64,000 nucleotides of DNA from Pseudomonas putida (lineage in GTDB: Bacteria > Pseudomonadota > Gammaproteobacteria > Pseudomonadales > Pseudomonadaceae). Shown piece after piece: positions 1 to 7,297 of this stretch; the stretch's first letter is position 1; each line of letters begins with the position of its first letter. Below the pieces are notes generated by a model, which was not told the DNA's origin, did no database searches, and saw nothing but the letters and a program-made list of their open reading frames with translations. The position numbers and the translations under genes are program-made. The stretch lies in contig NZ_CP113097.1 in the NCBI RefSeq assembly GCF_026625125.1, positions 5,442,001-5,506,000 on the forward strand, written 5' to 3'.

Positions 1-177
1 CACTACCACTTGGTGATCCCGCACGCCCGGCAAGCCGGCGTGGTGCCGTGGGCGATCCTGTGCTGGCAAGACCAGCAGTGGCGCATCCGAGTACGCCAGG
101 CCGGGCGCAGCAGCGATTGGTTGGCGCTGCCGGATGCCTACTCGCCGAGCCTTGGCAGCAACCGGTCCAGGCGCTGA
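1..177 (+). CDS. C-terminal fragment of an unidentified protein
   Basis: The window opens inside a rightward reading frame (frame 1) that stays open for 58 codons and ends at a TGA at 175-177. Codon third positions are strongly GC-rich, as in real genes of this genome, and the peptide is rich in Trp, Gln and Arg (for example VVPWAILCW and WQDQQW). It overlaps by about 40 bp, tail to tail, with the leftward kinase gene. In P. aeruginosa this side of the LPS-core operon carries mig-14, dnpA and a carbamoyltransferase, so a Mig-14-like protein is one guess from position only. The fragment is too short to identify. Confidence 0.5.
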   Translation, partial: HYHLVIPHARQAGVVPWAILCWQDQQWRIRVRQAGRSSDWLALPDAYSPSLGSNRSRR

Positions 178-1580
178 TGCAGGGCACTGCTGCTCGGCCA
201 GTTACGCAACAGCCGTGCCCGGTCACGGGCGTAGGCCGGTGCGAAGCTGAGCGCCGTGGCGTGCTGGCACATGGCGTCGAGGTCGATCAATGACCATTGG
301 CCGTTGTGCCAGAACAGGTTGTGGCCTTTGAAGTCGCCATGGCTGATTCGCTCGCGGATCAGTTGCTGCATCACCTCCACCAAGGCATCAACTTGCTCTT
401 CAGGCGCCTCGCCGTTTTCCACATAGGGCGCGAAGCACGCAGTCAGGTCCGGCCCATCGACATGTTCGGTGACCAGGTACGCCCGGCTGCGCAGGCCCAT
501 GACGCGCTGCTCCAGCACCGCCAACGGGCGCGGCGTGGCGATGCCCAGGAACTCCAGGCGATGGCCTTCGATCCAGGAGTGCCAGGCCCGGCTCGGGCGC
601 CAGAAGCGCTTGAACCAGTGCGCGGTGTTCTTGATGTTGTAGCGTTTGAGCACCAGTGAGCGCCCACCCACTTCGACACGCGCCACGCTGGCCGCGCCGC
701 CTGTCTTGTACAGGTGGCCCTGGTCGATCAAGGCATCGGCCTGTTCCAGCACCGGCAGCATGGCCTGGACTTCGCTGCGACGGATTGAGCGTAAGCCCGA
801 AAGGCTGCGCTCGACGCTGAACAGCGTGCATTCGCGACCGGCCTTCTCCAGGTAGTCCTTCAGCCGCCAGTTGCGCACCTTGTCCACCTGCTTCTGCAAC
901 GCCTCCATGGGCAAGGCGTGCTCGGCATTGGCCAGCAAGTAGTGCACCAGCAGCTCTTCGATGAAGGGCTCCAGGCGCTTGGGCAACTGCGCGAAGAACA
1001 CGCCGAGGTTTTCCAGCACACGCGGGCGCGACAGCTGCTGGCCGGGTGTTTCGGCCTTGATGCCAGCGCCATCGATGAGGTACAGCTTGCCGCCGTGACG
1101 CAGCAGGTTGTCCACGTGCAGATCTTCCTGCCAGAGGCCCTTGGCATGCATCTGGGCAACGGCGGTCAATGCTTCGCCAAGCACCAGGTGCTGTTCGTCG
1201 GCAAGCACCGGCAAGCCTGCCACTTTGTCCCAGGCATCGGCCAGGCTTTGGGCGCCGTCGAGGAACTCGAACAGCAGCCAGCCACCCTCACCGTCCTTGA
1301 GCCCATCGGCAAGCAGCCTGGGCGTGGTCAGGCCCTGCTCGGCCAGCAGCTTCACACCCTCCAGCTCCCGCTGGAAATGGCGCGCGGCGTTGCCACCCAC
1401 CAGCAACTTGGCCAACACCGGCGTACCGCGCCATACCCCGGCACCGACATAGCGCTGGCCCGGCAACACCCGCAGCAGGCTTAGCAGCTGAAGTTCGGCG
1501 TTGCCAGCGGCGTCGGCCAGGCTGATCGAGAGCGGCAGTGAAGGGCTGCGCCCGGCATCTTTCAATTCAGACAAACGCAT
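138..1580 (-). CDS. LPS core kinase-like protein with two tandem kinase domains (InaA/WaaP superfamily)
   Basis: A 480-aa protein of the lipopolysaccharide kinase (InaA/Kdo-WaaP) superfamily, probably acting on the LPS inner core at the cytoplasmic face of the inner membrane. It contains two kinase-like lobes. The first has a candidate ATP-site lysine near residue 58 (TPVLAKLL), a catalytic-loop motif EDLHVDNLL near 152-160 and a metal-binding LIDGAG just after. The second has VLKRYNIK, SHGDFKGHNLF and SLIDLDAM near its end. Both lobes look catalytically competent. It is the last gene of the leftward waaF-waaC-waaG-waaP-kinase operon, and its start overlaps the preceding stop by one base (TGATG). 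The two-lobed architecture and position resemble P. aeruginosa PA5006. The substrate is not evident. Confidence 0.85.
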   Translation of the reverse strand: MRLSELKDAGRSPSLPLSISLADAAGNAELQLLSLLRVLPGQRYVGAGVWRGTPVLAKLLVGGNAARHFQRELEGVKLLAEQGLTTPRLLADGLKDGEGGWLLFEFLDGAQSLADAWDKVAGLPVLADEQHLVLGEALTAVAQMHAKGLWQEDLHVDNLLRHGGKLYLIDGAGIKAETPGQQLSRPRVLENLGVFFAQLPKRLEPFIEELLVHYLLANAEHALPMEALQKQVDKVRNWRLKDYLEKAGRECTLFSVERSLSGLRSIRRSEVQAMLPVLEQADALIDQGHLYKTGGAASVARVEVGGRSLVLKRYNIKNTAHWFKRFWRPSRAWHSWIEGHRLEFLGIATPRPLAVLEQRVMGLRSRAYLVTEHVDGPDLTACFAPYVENGEAPEEQVDALVEVMQQLIRERISHGDFKGHNLFWHNGQWSLIDLDAMCQHATALSFAPAYARDRARLLRNWPSSSALHQRLDRLLPRLGE

Positions 1581-2332
1581 CAGCGGGCCTCTTTTTCACG
1601 ACGGCGTTGTGTCAGCCGCTGCAACCAGGTGCCAACCAGCGCGCTGTCGGCCGGCAGGGCAAGGTAGGCAGCCAGCAGCGTGCGCACCTGCGCTTCGCTC
1701 CAGGCCGGGGCGCGGCGCAGCAGCGGCTCCAGGTCCTTCAGGCGGTCGCGCATGCCGAACAGCAGTGGCCGGGTCTTTTCCAGGTCGATCAGTTGCGCGT
1801 CCCAGCCTTCGCGGCGCTGGCGCAGGAAGATGTGCTTGGGGTAGAAGCAGCCGTGCACCTGGCCGGCGCTGTGCAGCGTGCGCGCCAGCTGGCCACAGGC
1901 CTGGAGGATACCGTTGCGCTGAGCGTCACCGAGCTGCGGCCATTGGCCCAGCAGGCTTTCCAGGTCGCTCCAGTCATCCAGCGCACGGGTGAGCAGAATC
2001 GCCCGGTGCTGGCCCGCGTGCTTGCGCTCACCGTAGAACACTGCCTGCAGGGCCGGGATATGCAGCTTCTGGTAACGGCTGATGTTGCGGAACTCACGGG
2101 CGAACGTCGGCTCGCCGAACGGGCGGTGCAAAGTGCGGGTCAGGTAGTCGCTCTGGCGCTTGAGGTAATACCCTTTACCCTCGAGCTCCAGGCGATAGAC
2201 ACTGCTCCAGCCGCCACGGCCGGTGTTGGGTTCGTCCACGGCATCGAGCTGCAGCGCCCACAGCGCTTCGAAGTCATTCAGGCCATGGCGTTTGAGCAGC
2301 GCGAGGTCCGCGCTGGCCAGGTAATCGGTCAT
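1580..2332 (-). CDS. lipopolysaccharide kinase InaA family protein
   Basis: A 250-aa LPS kinase-superfamily protein. The start MTDYLASADLALLKR was chosen because its ATG overlaps the upstream gene's stop as ATGA at 2329-2332; a longer frame upstream is an antisense shadow of that gene. Kinase features visible are GYYLKRQSDY (candidate ATP-binding lysine), a degraded catalytic loop with GQVHGCFYPKHIFL, and AQLIDLEKTRPL, which supplies the metal-binding Asp. In the catalytic loop the usual HxD/HGD is replaced by HGC, so activity is less certain than for its neighbours. It lies between two other core kinases and most resembles the PA5007 position of P. aeruginosa. A role in phosphorylating or otherwise decorating heptose residues is inferred. 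Confidence 0.8.
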   Translation of the reverse strand: MTDYLASADLALLKRHGLNDFEALWALQLDAVDEPNTGRGGWSSVYRLELEGKGYYLKRQSDYLTRTLHRPFGEPTFAREFRNISRYQKLHIPALQAVFYGERKHAGQHRAILLTRALDDWSDLESLLGQWPQLGDAQRNGILQACGQLARTLHSAGQVHGCFYPKHIFLRQRREGWDAQLIDLEKTRPLLFGMRDRLKDLEPLLRRAPAWSEAQVRTLLAAYLALPADSALVGTWLQRLTQRRREKEAR

Positions 2333-3063
2333 TCCCTTCCCTCGAAGAAGCTCAGTACCTGACGAACCCGGCGCTTGTCGCGTGCATTCAGGCGCTGACG
2401 CCCGCGGTACTGCAAATAGAAGCGCAGACGCTGGGTCGCCGTCAGGTGGTACTTGGCGACCTTGTCCAGGCATGCCAGGTCCTTGATCAGCCGGTGGCGC
2501 CACATGAAACCGCGCCAGAAGTCGCCGGTCGGGCAATCGATGAAGAACAGCGTGCCCCGGTCATCGACCAGCAGGTTGCGCCACTTGAGGTCGTTGTGGG
2601 CAAAACGATGTTCATGCATGACCCGGGTATGGCGCGCCAGCTGTTGGCTGATATGGTCGACCCAGGCGCGATCGGCCAGGCGCGGATCATTGCGCTCAGC
2701 CAGCGCCGACAGGTCTTCGGTGCGGGGCAGCTCGCGAGTGATCATCGCGCCACGGCCAAACGCCAGGCCTTTGCGCTCAAGGCCCCAGGCGACGACTTCG
2801 GCGGTGGGGATGTCCCATTTGGCGAACTGCTTGAGGTTCTGCCATTCGGCCTTGATACGCGGCCGGCCGAGGTAACGGCGCATGTGTTTGCCGGCGCCGG
2901 TGTAGCGCTTGACGTAATAGTTGACCCCGTCACGCTCGACGCGGACCACCTCGCTGAGCGGGTCACGGGTCAGGCGCTCACCCTGCAGGGCAAACACCGC
3001 ATCAAGAGTGCCGAAGTCCGCCGCCAGGTGTTCATAGCCCGGCGCCAGTGTCCAACCCGCCAT
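2329..3063 (-). CDS. lipopolysaccharide kinase InaA family protein (WapP-like)
   Basis: A 244-aa kinase-superfamily protein starting MAGWTLAPGYEHLAADFG. It has NYYVKRYTGAGKHMRRYLG (ATP-site lysine plus a basic stretch), a well preserved catalytic loop FAHNDLKWRNLL and the metal-binding segment LFFIDCPTGDFW. Length and motifs match the small inner-core heptose kinases encoded beside waaP in Pseudomonas (PA5008/WapP type). It is translationally coupled on both sides: its start shares a base with the waaP stop, and its stop overlaps the next start as ATGA. The reaction is inferred to be phosphorylation of core heptose, and the exact position is not known from sequence. Confidence 0.85.
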   Translation of the reverse strand: MAGWTLAPGYEHLAADFGTLDAVFALQGERLTRDPLSEVVRVERDGVNYYVKRYTGAGKHMRRYLGRPRIKAEWQNLKQFAKWDIPTAEVVAWGLERKGLAFGRGAMITRELPRTEDLSALAERNDPRLADRAWVDHISQQLARHTRVMHEHRFAHNDLKWRNLLVDDRGTLFFIDCPTGDFWRGFMWRHRLIKDLACLDKVAKYHLTATQRLRFYLQYRGRQRLNARDKRRVRQVLSFFEGRE

Positions 3064-3869
3064 CAGAGTGCATCCCCATAGCGTTGTTTGCGATCGTAGA
3101 GTTTCTGCGCCTTGCGATCCAGCCAGGCCAGCAGCGCGGCTTCCTCGCTGAGGACCTGACGCAGCGGGCGCTGGAAGTAACCACGCAGGAAACGCAGCTT
3201 GTCGCGCCGGGTCAGGCCAATGTCCAGCGCCGAAAAGTACAGCGCGGCCAGGTCCTTGTCCCGCCAGCGGCGGCTGATTTTCGCCCGGGTCTGGGCGCGG
3301 TGCAGGTCGATTACCGACAGCTTGAAGTCTTGCGCCGTCACCGGGCGATCGGTGTGCAGCAGGAAGTGGCAGATGTAGCAGTCGCGGTGGTTGACCCCGG
3401 CGCGGTGCATGCCGCCGGTCATCTTCGCCACTTCGGCGATCAGCGCGTGCTTGAGCGCCGGCTCAGGCGGCTGCCTGACCCAGTCGATGCTGAAGTCTTC
3501 CAGGCTGATGGTCGGCGCCAGCTCTTGAGTGACGATGAACGAATGCTGCGTGGCCGGGTTGCTGCCACGCTCGCCGTAGGCCACTGCAGTCATGGTCGGC
3601 ACGCCGACTTCATGCAGGCGCTCGATGGCCCGCCATTCCTGGCCGGCACCCAGCACCGGAAGCTTGGCGGTGAGCAGGTTCTTGAAGATTTCGCCCCAGC
3701 CAATGCCCCGGTGGATCTTGACGAAGAAACCTTCGCCATCGACCTCGGTGCGCAGCGTGCGGCGACCTTCCAGCTCGCGGTACACCTCGCCTTGCAGGGC
3801 TTCCACGGCATCAAAGGCATCACGCCCCGCCCACAGGCGCTTGAAAGGTTCGGCCAGTATCAGCTTCAT
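3063..3869 (-). CDS. waaP: lipopolysaccharide core heptose(I) kinase WaaP (RfaP)
   Basis: A 268-aa WaaP homologue. It is a kinase-fold enzyme that phosphorylates the first heptose of the LPS inner core, which in Pseudomonas is required for outer-membrane integrity. Visible motifs are GFFVKIHRGIGWGEIFKNL (ATP-site Lys), NHRDCYICHFLL (catalytic loop, WaaP signature HRDCYxCHF) and LSVIDLHRAQ (metal site). The start MKLILAEPFKRLW overlaps the waaG stop as ATGA, which rules out a longer upstream start. It lies in the order waaF-waaC-waaG-waaP seen in other pseudomonads. Confidence 0.95.
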   Translation of the reverse strand: MKLILAEPFKRLWAGRDAFDAVEALQGEVYRELEGRRTLRTEVDGEGFFVKIHRGIGWGEIFKNLLTAKLPVLGAGQEWRAIERLHEVGVPTMTAVAYGERGSNPATQHSFIVTQELAPTISLEDFSIDWVRQPPEPALKHALIAEVAKMTGGMHRAGVNHRDCYICHFLLHTDRPVTAQDFKLSVIDLHRAQTRAKISRRWRDKDLAALYFSALDIGLTRRDKLRFLRGYFQRPLRQVLSEEAALLAWLDRKAQKLYDRKQRYGDAL

Positions 3870-4990
3870 GCGCTCTCCTGCCCCAGAATCACGTCGGCGG
3901 CGTGCTGCGGCATGCTGTACAGGTCGGCGGTATCGGCAAAGGCCAGCCCATTGCGCGACCACTCAGCACGCGCCGCTGGCGCTTCGAGCATGCGCTGCAG
4001 GTAGCCATTGAGCTGTTCCTGCTCGAACGGCTCGTCCAGCACCAGGCCGCTGTCGGCCTCGGCAATGTAATGGGCATAACCGCAGACCTTGGAAACCAAT
4101 ACCGGCAAGCCCGCCACCAGTGCTTCGAGCAGCACCGTGCCGGTGTTCTCGTTGTAGGCCGGGTGAATCAACAGGTCCGCACCCAACAGGAAGCGTGGAA
4201 TGTCACTGCGCCCCTTGAGAAACTGCACCTGCTCGCCCAGGCCCAATGCTGCGCTCTGCAGCTGGAACACCTTGGGGTCGTCCTGGCCTATGACCATCAG
4301 CCGGGTGCGCTTGCGCAAAGACGCCGGCAGAGCGGCCAGGGCTTTGAGGCTACGGTCGACGCCCTTGGTTTTGAAGCCGGAGCCGATCTGTACCAGCAGC
4401 AGGTCGTCATCGCCCAGGTTGAACTCCTTGCGAAACGCCGCGCGGATCTCGGCGGCATTGGCCGGCGCACGGCGGTCCTGGGAAATGCCGGGCGGCAGCA
4501 GGTGGAAGCGCTCGACAGGGGTGCCGTAGTGCTTGATGAACAGCGGTTGCTGCACCTCTGAAATCATCAGCACCTCAGTGCGCGCATCCTTGGCGAACAC
4601 GGCCCGCTCGTACTCGGCAAAGTGCCGGTAGCGGCCCCAGCGGCGGTACAGGCCGCCACGCAAGGTCTGGGCCTTGTCCTCGAAACAGCCATCGGCCGCG
4701 TAATACACGTCCAGGCCCGGCATCTTGTTGAAGCCGATCAACCGGTCTACCGGGCGCTTGGCCAGATCGGCCTGCATCCAGGCACTGAGTTTTTCGTTGC
4801 GACGGTGGTTGAACAGCGCCTTGACCGGTGCCACCAGCACCTCGAAACCGGGCGGAACGTCACCTTCCCAGATCAGCGTGTAGACACGGATCTGGTGGCC
4901 CCGCTTCTGGCATTCCAGGGCAATGCGCATGAAGTCGCGCTGCAGCCCGCCGAAGGGGAAATATTTGTAAAGCACGAAAGCCAGTTGCAT
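3866..4990 (-). CDS. waaG: LPS core glycosyltransferase WaaG (UDP-glucose/GalNAc:heptose I transferase)
   Basis: A 374-aa GT4-family glycosyltransferase that adds the first hexose-type sugar to the inner-core heptose. The N-terminus MQLAFVLYKYFPFGGLQRDF is characteristic of Pseudomonas WaaG. The C-terminal domain has the donor-binding pattern HPAYNENTGTVLLEALVAGLPVLV with the EX7E motif. An in-frame TTG three bases upstream is possible, but the ATG at 4990 sits on the waaC stop (TGATG) and is preferred. It is coupled to waaP downstream. Confidence 0.95.
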   Translation of the reverse strand: MQLAFVLYKYFPFGGLQRDFMRIALECQKRGHQIRVYTLIWEGDVPPGFEVLVAPVKALFNHRRNEKLSAWMQADLAKRPVDRLIGFNKMPGLDVYYAADGCFEDKAQTLRGGLYRRWGRYRHFAEYERAVFAKDARTEVLMISEVQQPLFIKHYGTPVERFHLLPPGISQDRRAPANAAEIRAAFRKEFNLGDDDLLLVQIGSGFKTKGVDRSLKALAALPASLRKRTRLMVIGQDDPKVFQLQSAALGLGEQVQFLKGRSDIPRFLLGADLLIHPAYNENTGTVLLEALVAGLPVLVSKVCGYAHYIAEADSGLVLDEPFEQEQLNGYLQRMLEAPAARAEWSRNGLAFADTADLYSMPQHAADVILGQESA

Positions 4991-6048
4991 CAACGGACAT
5001 CCTCAGCCAGCAGCAACGCGCTCAAGCGGCTCGCCACATGCTCGGGATTCAGGCGAGTGAAGCACAGTGGCCACTCGCGTTTGAGATCGAACCGGCGCAG
5101 GTCGTCGGCGCTCGGTTTGTAGGTGCACTTTTTCTGCAGGCACGGCGCACAGGGGAAATCGCTGGCCTGATGGACCTGTACACGGCCATAGGCGCCGGTC
5201 AGGCCCGGGTTGGTCGGGCCGAACAGCGAAATGGTAGGCACATCCAGCGCCGCCGCCAGGTGGCCCAGCCCAGTGTCCACCGCAACACAGGCCTTTGCCG
5301 CCGCCAGCACGCGGGCAACACCGGCAAGGTTCAATCTGGGGAGCACCTGGCAGTTGTTCAAGCCCTGGGCGATACGCTCGGCGCGGTCTTTCTCGGCCTG
5401 GTTGCCCCATGGCAGGCATACCTGCAGCCTGCTGCGGCCCAAGCGTTCAGCCAGCTCGCGCCAGTAGGCCTCGGGCCAGTGCTTGGTCGCCCAGGTGGTG
5501 CCGTGCAGAAACACCACGTACGGCGCTGCCGGCGGCAGTTGCAGGCGGTCCAGGTCCAGGCCGTACCTGCCGATACCTTCGGGCAGGTCATAGGCCAGCG
5601 CCATGGCGAACAGCTGGCGCACGCGCTCTACCGCATGCTGGCCGACGGCGACCGAAAGGCGCCGGTCATAGAAGCGGCTGGCCCAGCCCTCGCGCGCCGA
5701 GTAACGGTCCAGGCCGGCCACCGGCGCCTTGACGTAGCGGGTCAGCCAAGCCGACTTGACCAGCCCCTGGGCATCGATCACCAGGTCGTACTTGCGCTCG
5801 CGCACGCGTTGCTTGAACGCCTTCCACTCGCCGCTTTTGATGGTCTGCCAGACATTCTTGCGCCAGCGCCGAATGGCCACCGGTATCACCTGGTCGACCG
5901 CCGGGTGCCAGCTGGGGATCTCGGCGAAGCCTTCTTCTACCACCCAGTCGAAACGGATGCCTGGGATCGCATGGGCGGCATCGGTGAGCGCCGGCAGGGT
6001 GTGGATCACATCCCCCAGCGACGAGGTCTTGATGATCAGTACCCGCAC
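4990..6048 (-). CDS. waaC: lipopolysaccharide heptosyltransferase I
   Basis: A 352-aa GT9-family enzyme that transfers the first L-glycero-D-manno-heptose to Kdo of the LPS inner core. The N-terminus MRVLIIKTSSLGDVIHTLPAL is the WaaC signature. The C-terminal nucleotide-binding half contains VDTGLGHLAAALDVPTISLFG and the family-typical ACLQKKC-like Cys segment (PCAPCLQKKCTY). Translation starts at a GTG directly abutting the waaF TAA stop. The gene is embedded in the core operon. Confidence 0.95.
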   Translation of the reverse strand: MRVLIIKTSSLGDVIHTLPALTDAAHAIPGIRFDWVVEEGFAEIPSWHPAVDQVIPVAIRRWRKNVWQTIKSGEWKAFKQRVRERKYDLVIDAQGLVKSAWLTRYVKAPVAGLDRYSAREGWASRFYDRRLSVAVGQHAVERVRQLFAMALAYDLPEGIGRYGLDLDRLQLPPAAPYVVFLHGTTWATKHWPEAYWRELAERLGRSRLQVCLPWGNQAEKDRAERIAQGLNNCQVLPRLNLAGVARVLAAAKACVAVDTGLGHLAAALDVPTISLFGPTNPGLTGAYGRVQVHQASDFPCAPCLQKKCTYKPSADDLRRFDLKREWPLCFTRLNPEHVASRLSALLLAEDVR

Positions 6049-7098
6049 TTACTCGACCTCGGCCACGGTATCGATCAGGTTTGGCCCACCCAGGCTGTGC
6101 AGGGCGGCGATGACTTTGCCCGGCTCCAGCAGACGCAGGCAGTTGTAGTGGCCGAAGCGGCAGGTGCGGTCGAAGCATGGGCTGCACTCGATGCCCGTGC
6201 GCACGACCTCCACCTGCTCGGCCAACGGCGGAGTGAAGCCCGGCGAGGTCGAGCCATAGACGGCAACCAAAGGGCGGTTCAACGCCGCCGCAACGTGCAT
6301 CAACCCGGAGTCGTTGGACACCACCGCGTTGGCGCAGGACATGAGGTCGATCGCCTCGGCCAACGAGGTTTCGCCTGCCAGGTTGCAGGACTCTTCACGC
6401 AAACCCGGGATCAGCCGGTCGCGGATCTGTTCGCCGACCGGGTGATCGTTCTTCGAGCCGAACAGCCAGACCTGCCAGCCTTGGCGAATCATGGCGTCGG
6501 CAACGTTGGCGTAGTGCTCTGCCGGCCAGCGCTTGGCTTCCCCGAACTCGGCGCCTGGGCACAACGCAAGCACCGGGCGGTCCAGCTCCAGGCCGAACTT
6601 GGCCAGCGCCGCCTCACGGCTCGGCGCTTCGATCTGCAGGCTCGGCCGAGGATAAGGCTGCGGCAGCTCGGCACCCGGCGCGTAGGCCAGCGCCATGAAG
6701 CGCTCGATCATCAGCGGGTAACGGGCCTTGTCCAGTTTACGCACGTCGTTGAGCAGGCCGAAGCGCATTTCGCCGCGCCAGCCGGTGCGCTTGGGGATGC
6801 CGGCAAAGAACGGCACCAGCGCCGACTTCAGCGAGTTGGGCAGCAGGATCGCCTGGTCGTACTGCCCGGCCAGGGACTTGCCGATGCGCCGGCGCGTAGC
6901 CAGTTCCAGCGCGCCATGGCCGAGCGGGAAGCTCAAGGCCTGACGCACTTGGGGCATGCGCTCAAGGATCGGCCGGCTCCACTCGGGCGCCAGCACGTCG
7001 ATCACGCAGTCGGGGTGCTGCTGTTTCAGGCACTGGAACAGGGTTTGCGCCATCACCATGTCGCCAACCCAGCTGGGGCCAATGATCAGTATTCTCAT
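6049..7098 (-). CDS. waaF: ADP-heptose--LPS heptosyltransferase II
   Basis: A 349-aa GT9-family heptosyltransferase that adds the second heptose of the inner core. The start MRILIIGPSWVGDMVMAQTL is the conserved family N-terminus; the open frame continues upstream but with no family similarity. NDSGLMHVAAALNRPLVAVYGSTSPGFTPP is the donor-binding region, and CSPCFDRTCRFGHYNCL matches the cysteine-containing C-terminal segment of WaaF. It appears to be the promoter-proximal gene of the leftward LPS-core operon. The ilvE gene found next to waaF in P. aeruginosa is absent here. Confidence 0.95.
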   Translation of the reverse strand: MRILIIGPSWVGDMVMAQTLFQCLKQQHPDCVIDVLAPEWSRPILERMPQVRQALSFPLGHGALELATRRRIGKSLAGQYDQAILLPNSLKSALVPFFAGIPKRTGWRGEMRFGLLNDVRKLDKARYPLMIERFMALAYAPGAELPQPYPRPSLQIEAPSREAALAKFGLELDRPVLALCPGAEFGEAKRWPAEHYANVADAMIRQGWQVWLFGSKNDHPVGEQIRDRLIPGLREESCNLAGETSLAEAIDLMSCANAVVSNDSGLMHVAAALNRPLVAVYGSTSPGFTPPLAEQVEVVRTGIECSPCFDRTCRFGHYNCLRLLEPGKVIAALHSLGGPNLIDTVAEVE

Positions 7099-7273
7099 GC
7101 TTAGTCCAGAAACGCTCGGGGAGGCTACAGGCTGCGGTACAGCCTGGCCTCCCCTCTTTATATTCAGGCTATGTGGCGGACAGTGTACCACCCGGGCCGC
7201 TTCGCGCCCCAATCGCCACCAAGCAGGCCCCACAGGGGGCATGCAGGCCTCAGGTACTGCAGCGCCCTCTGGA

Positions 7274-7294
7274 GGCCGGCTTGCCGGCGATTGG
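7274..7294. repeat. single REP element between glnE and waaF
   Basis: A short palindromic GCCGGCTTGCCGGC core sits just downstream of the glnE stop, in the 199-bp gap before waaF. It is the same element that recurs in most intergenic gaps of this window. A role as transcript 3' end protection or topoisomerase target is known for REP elements generally but is not shown here. Confidence 0.8.
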
Positions 7295-7297
7295 CCC

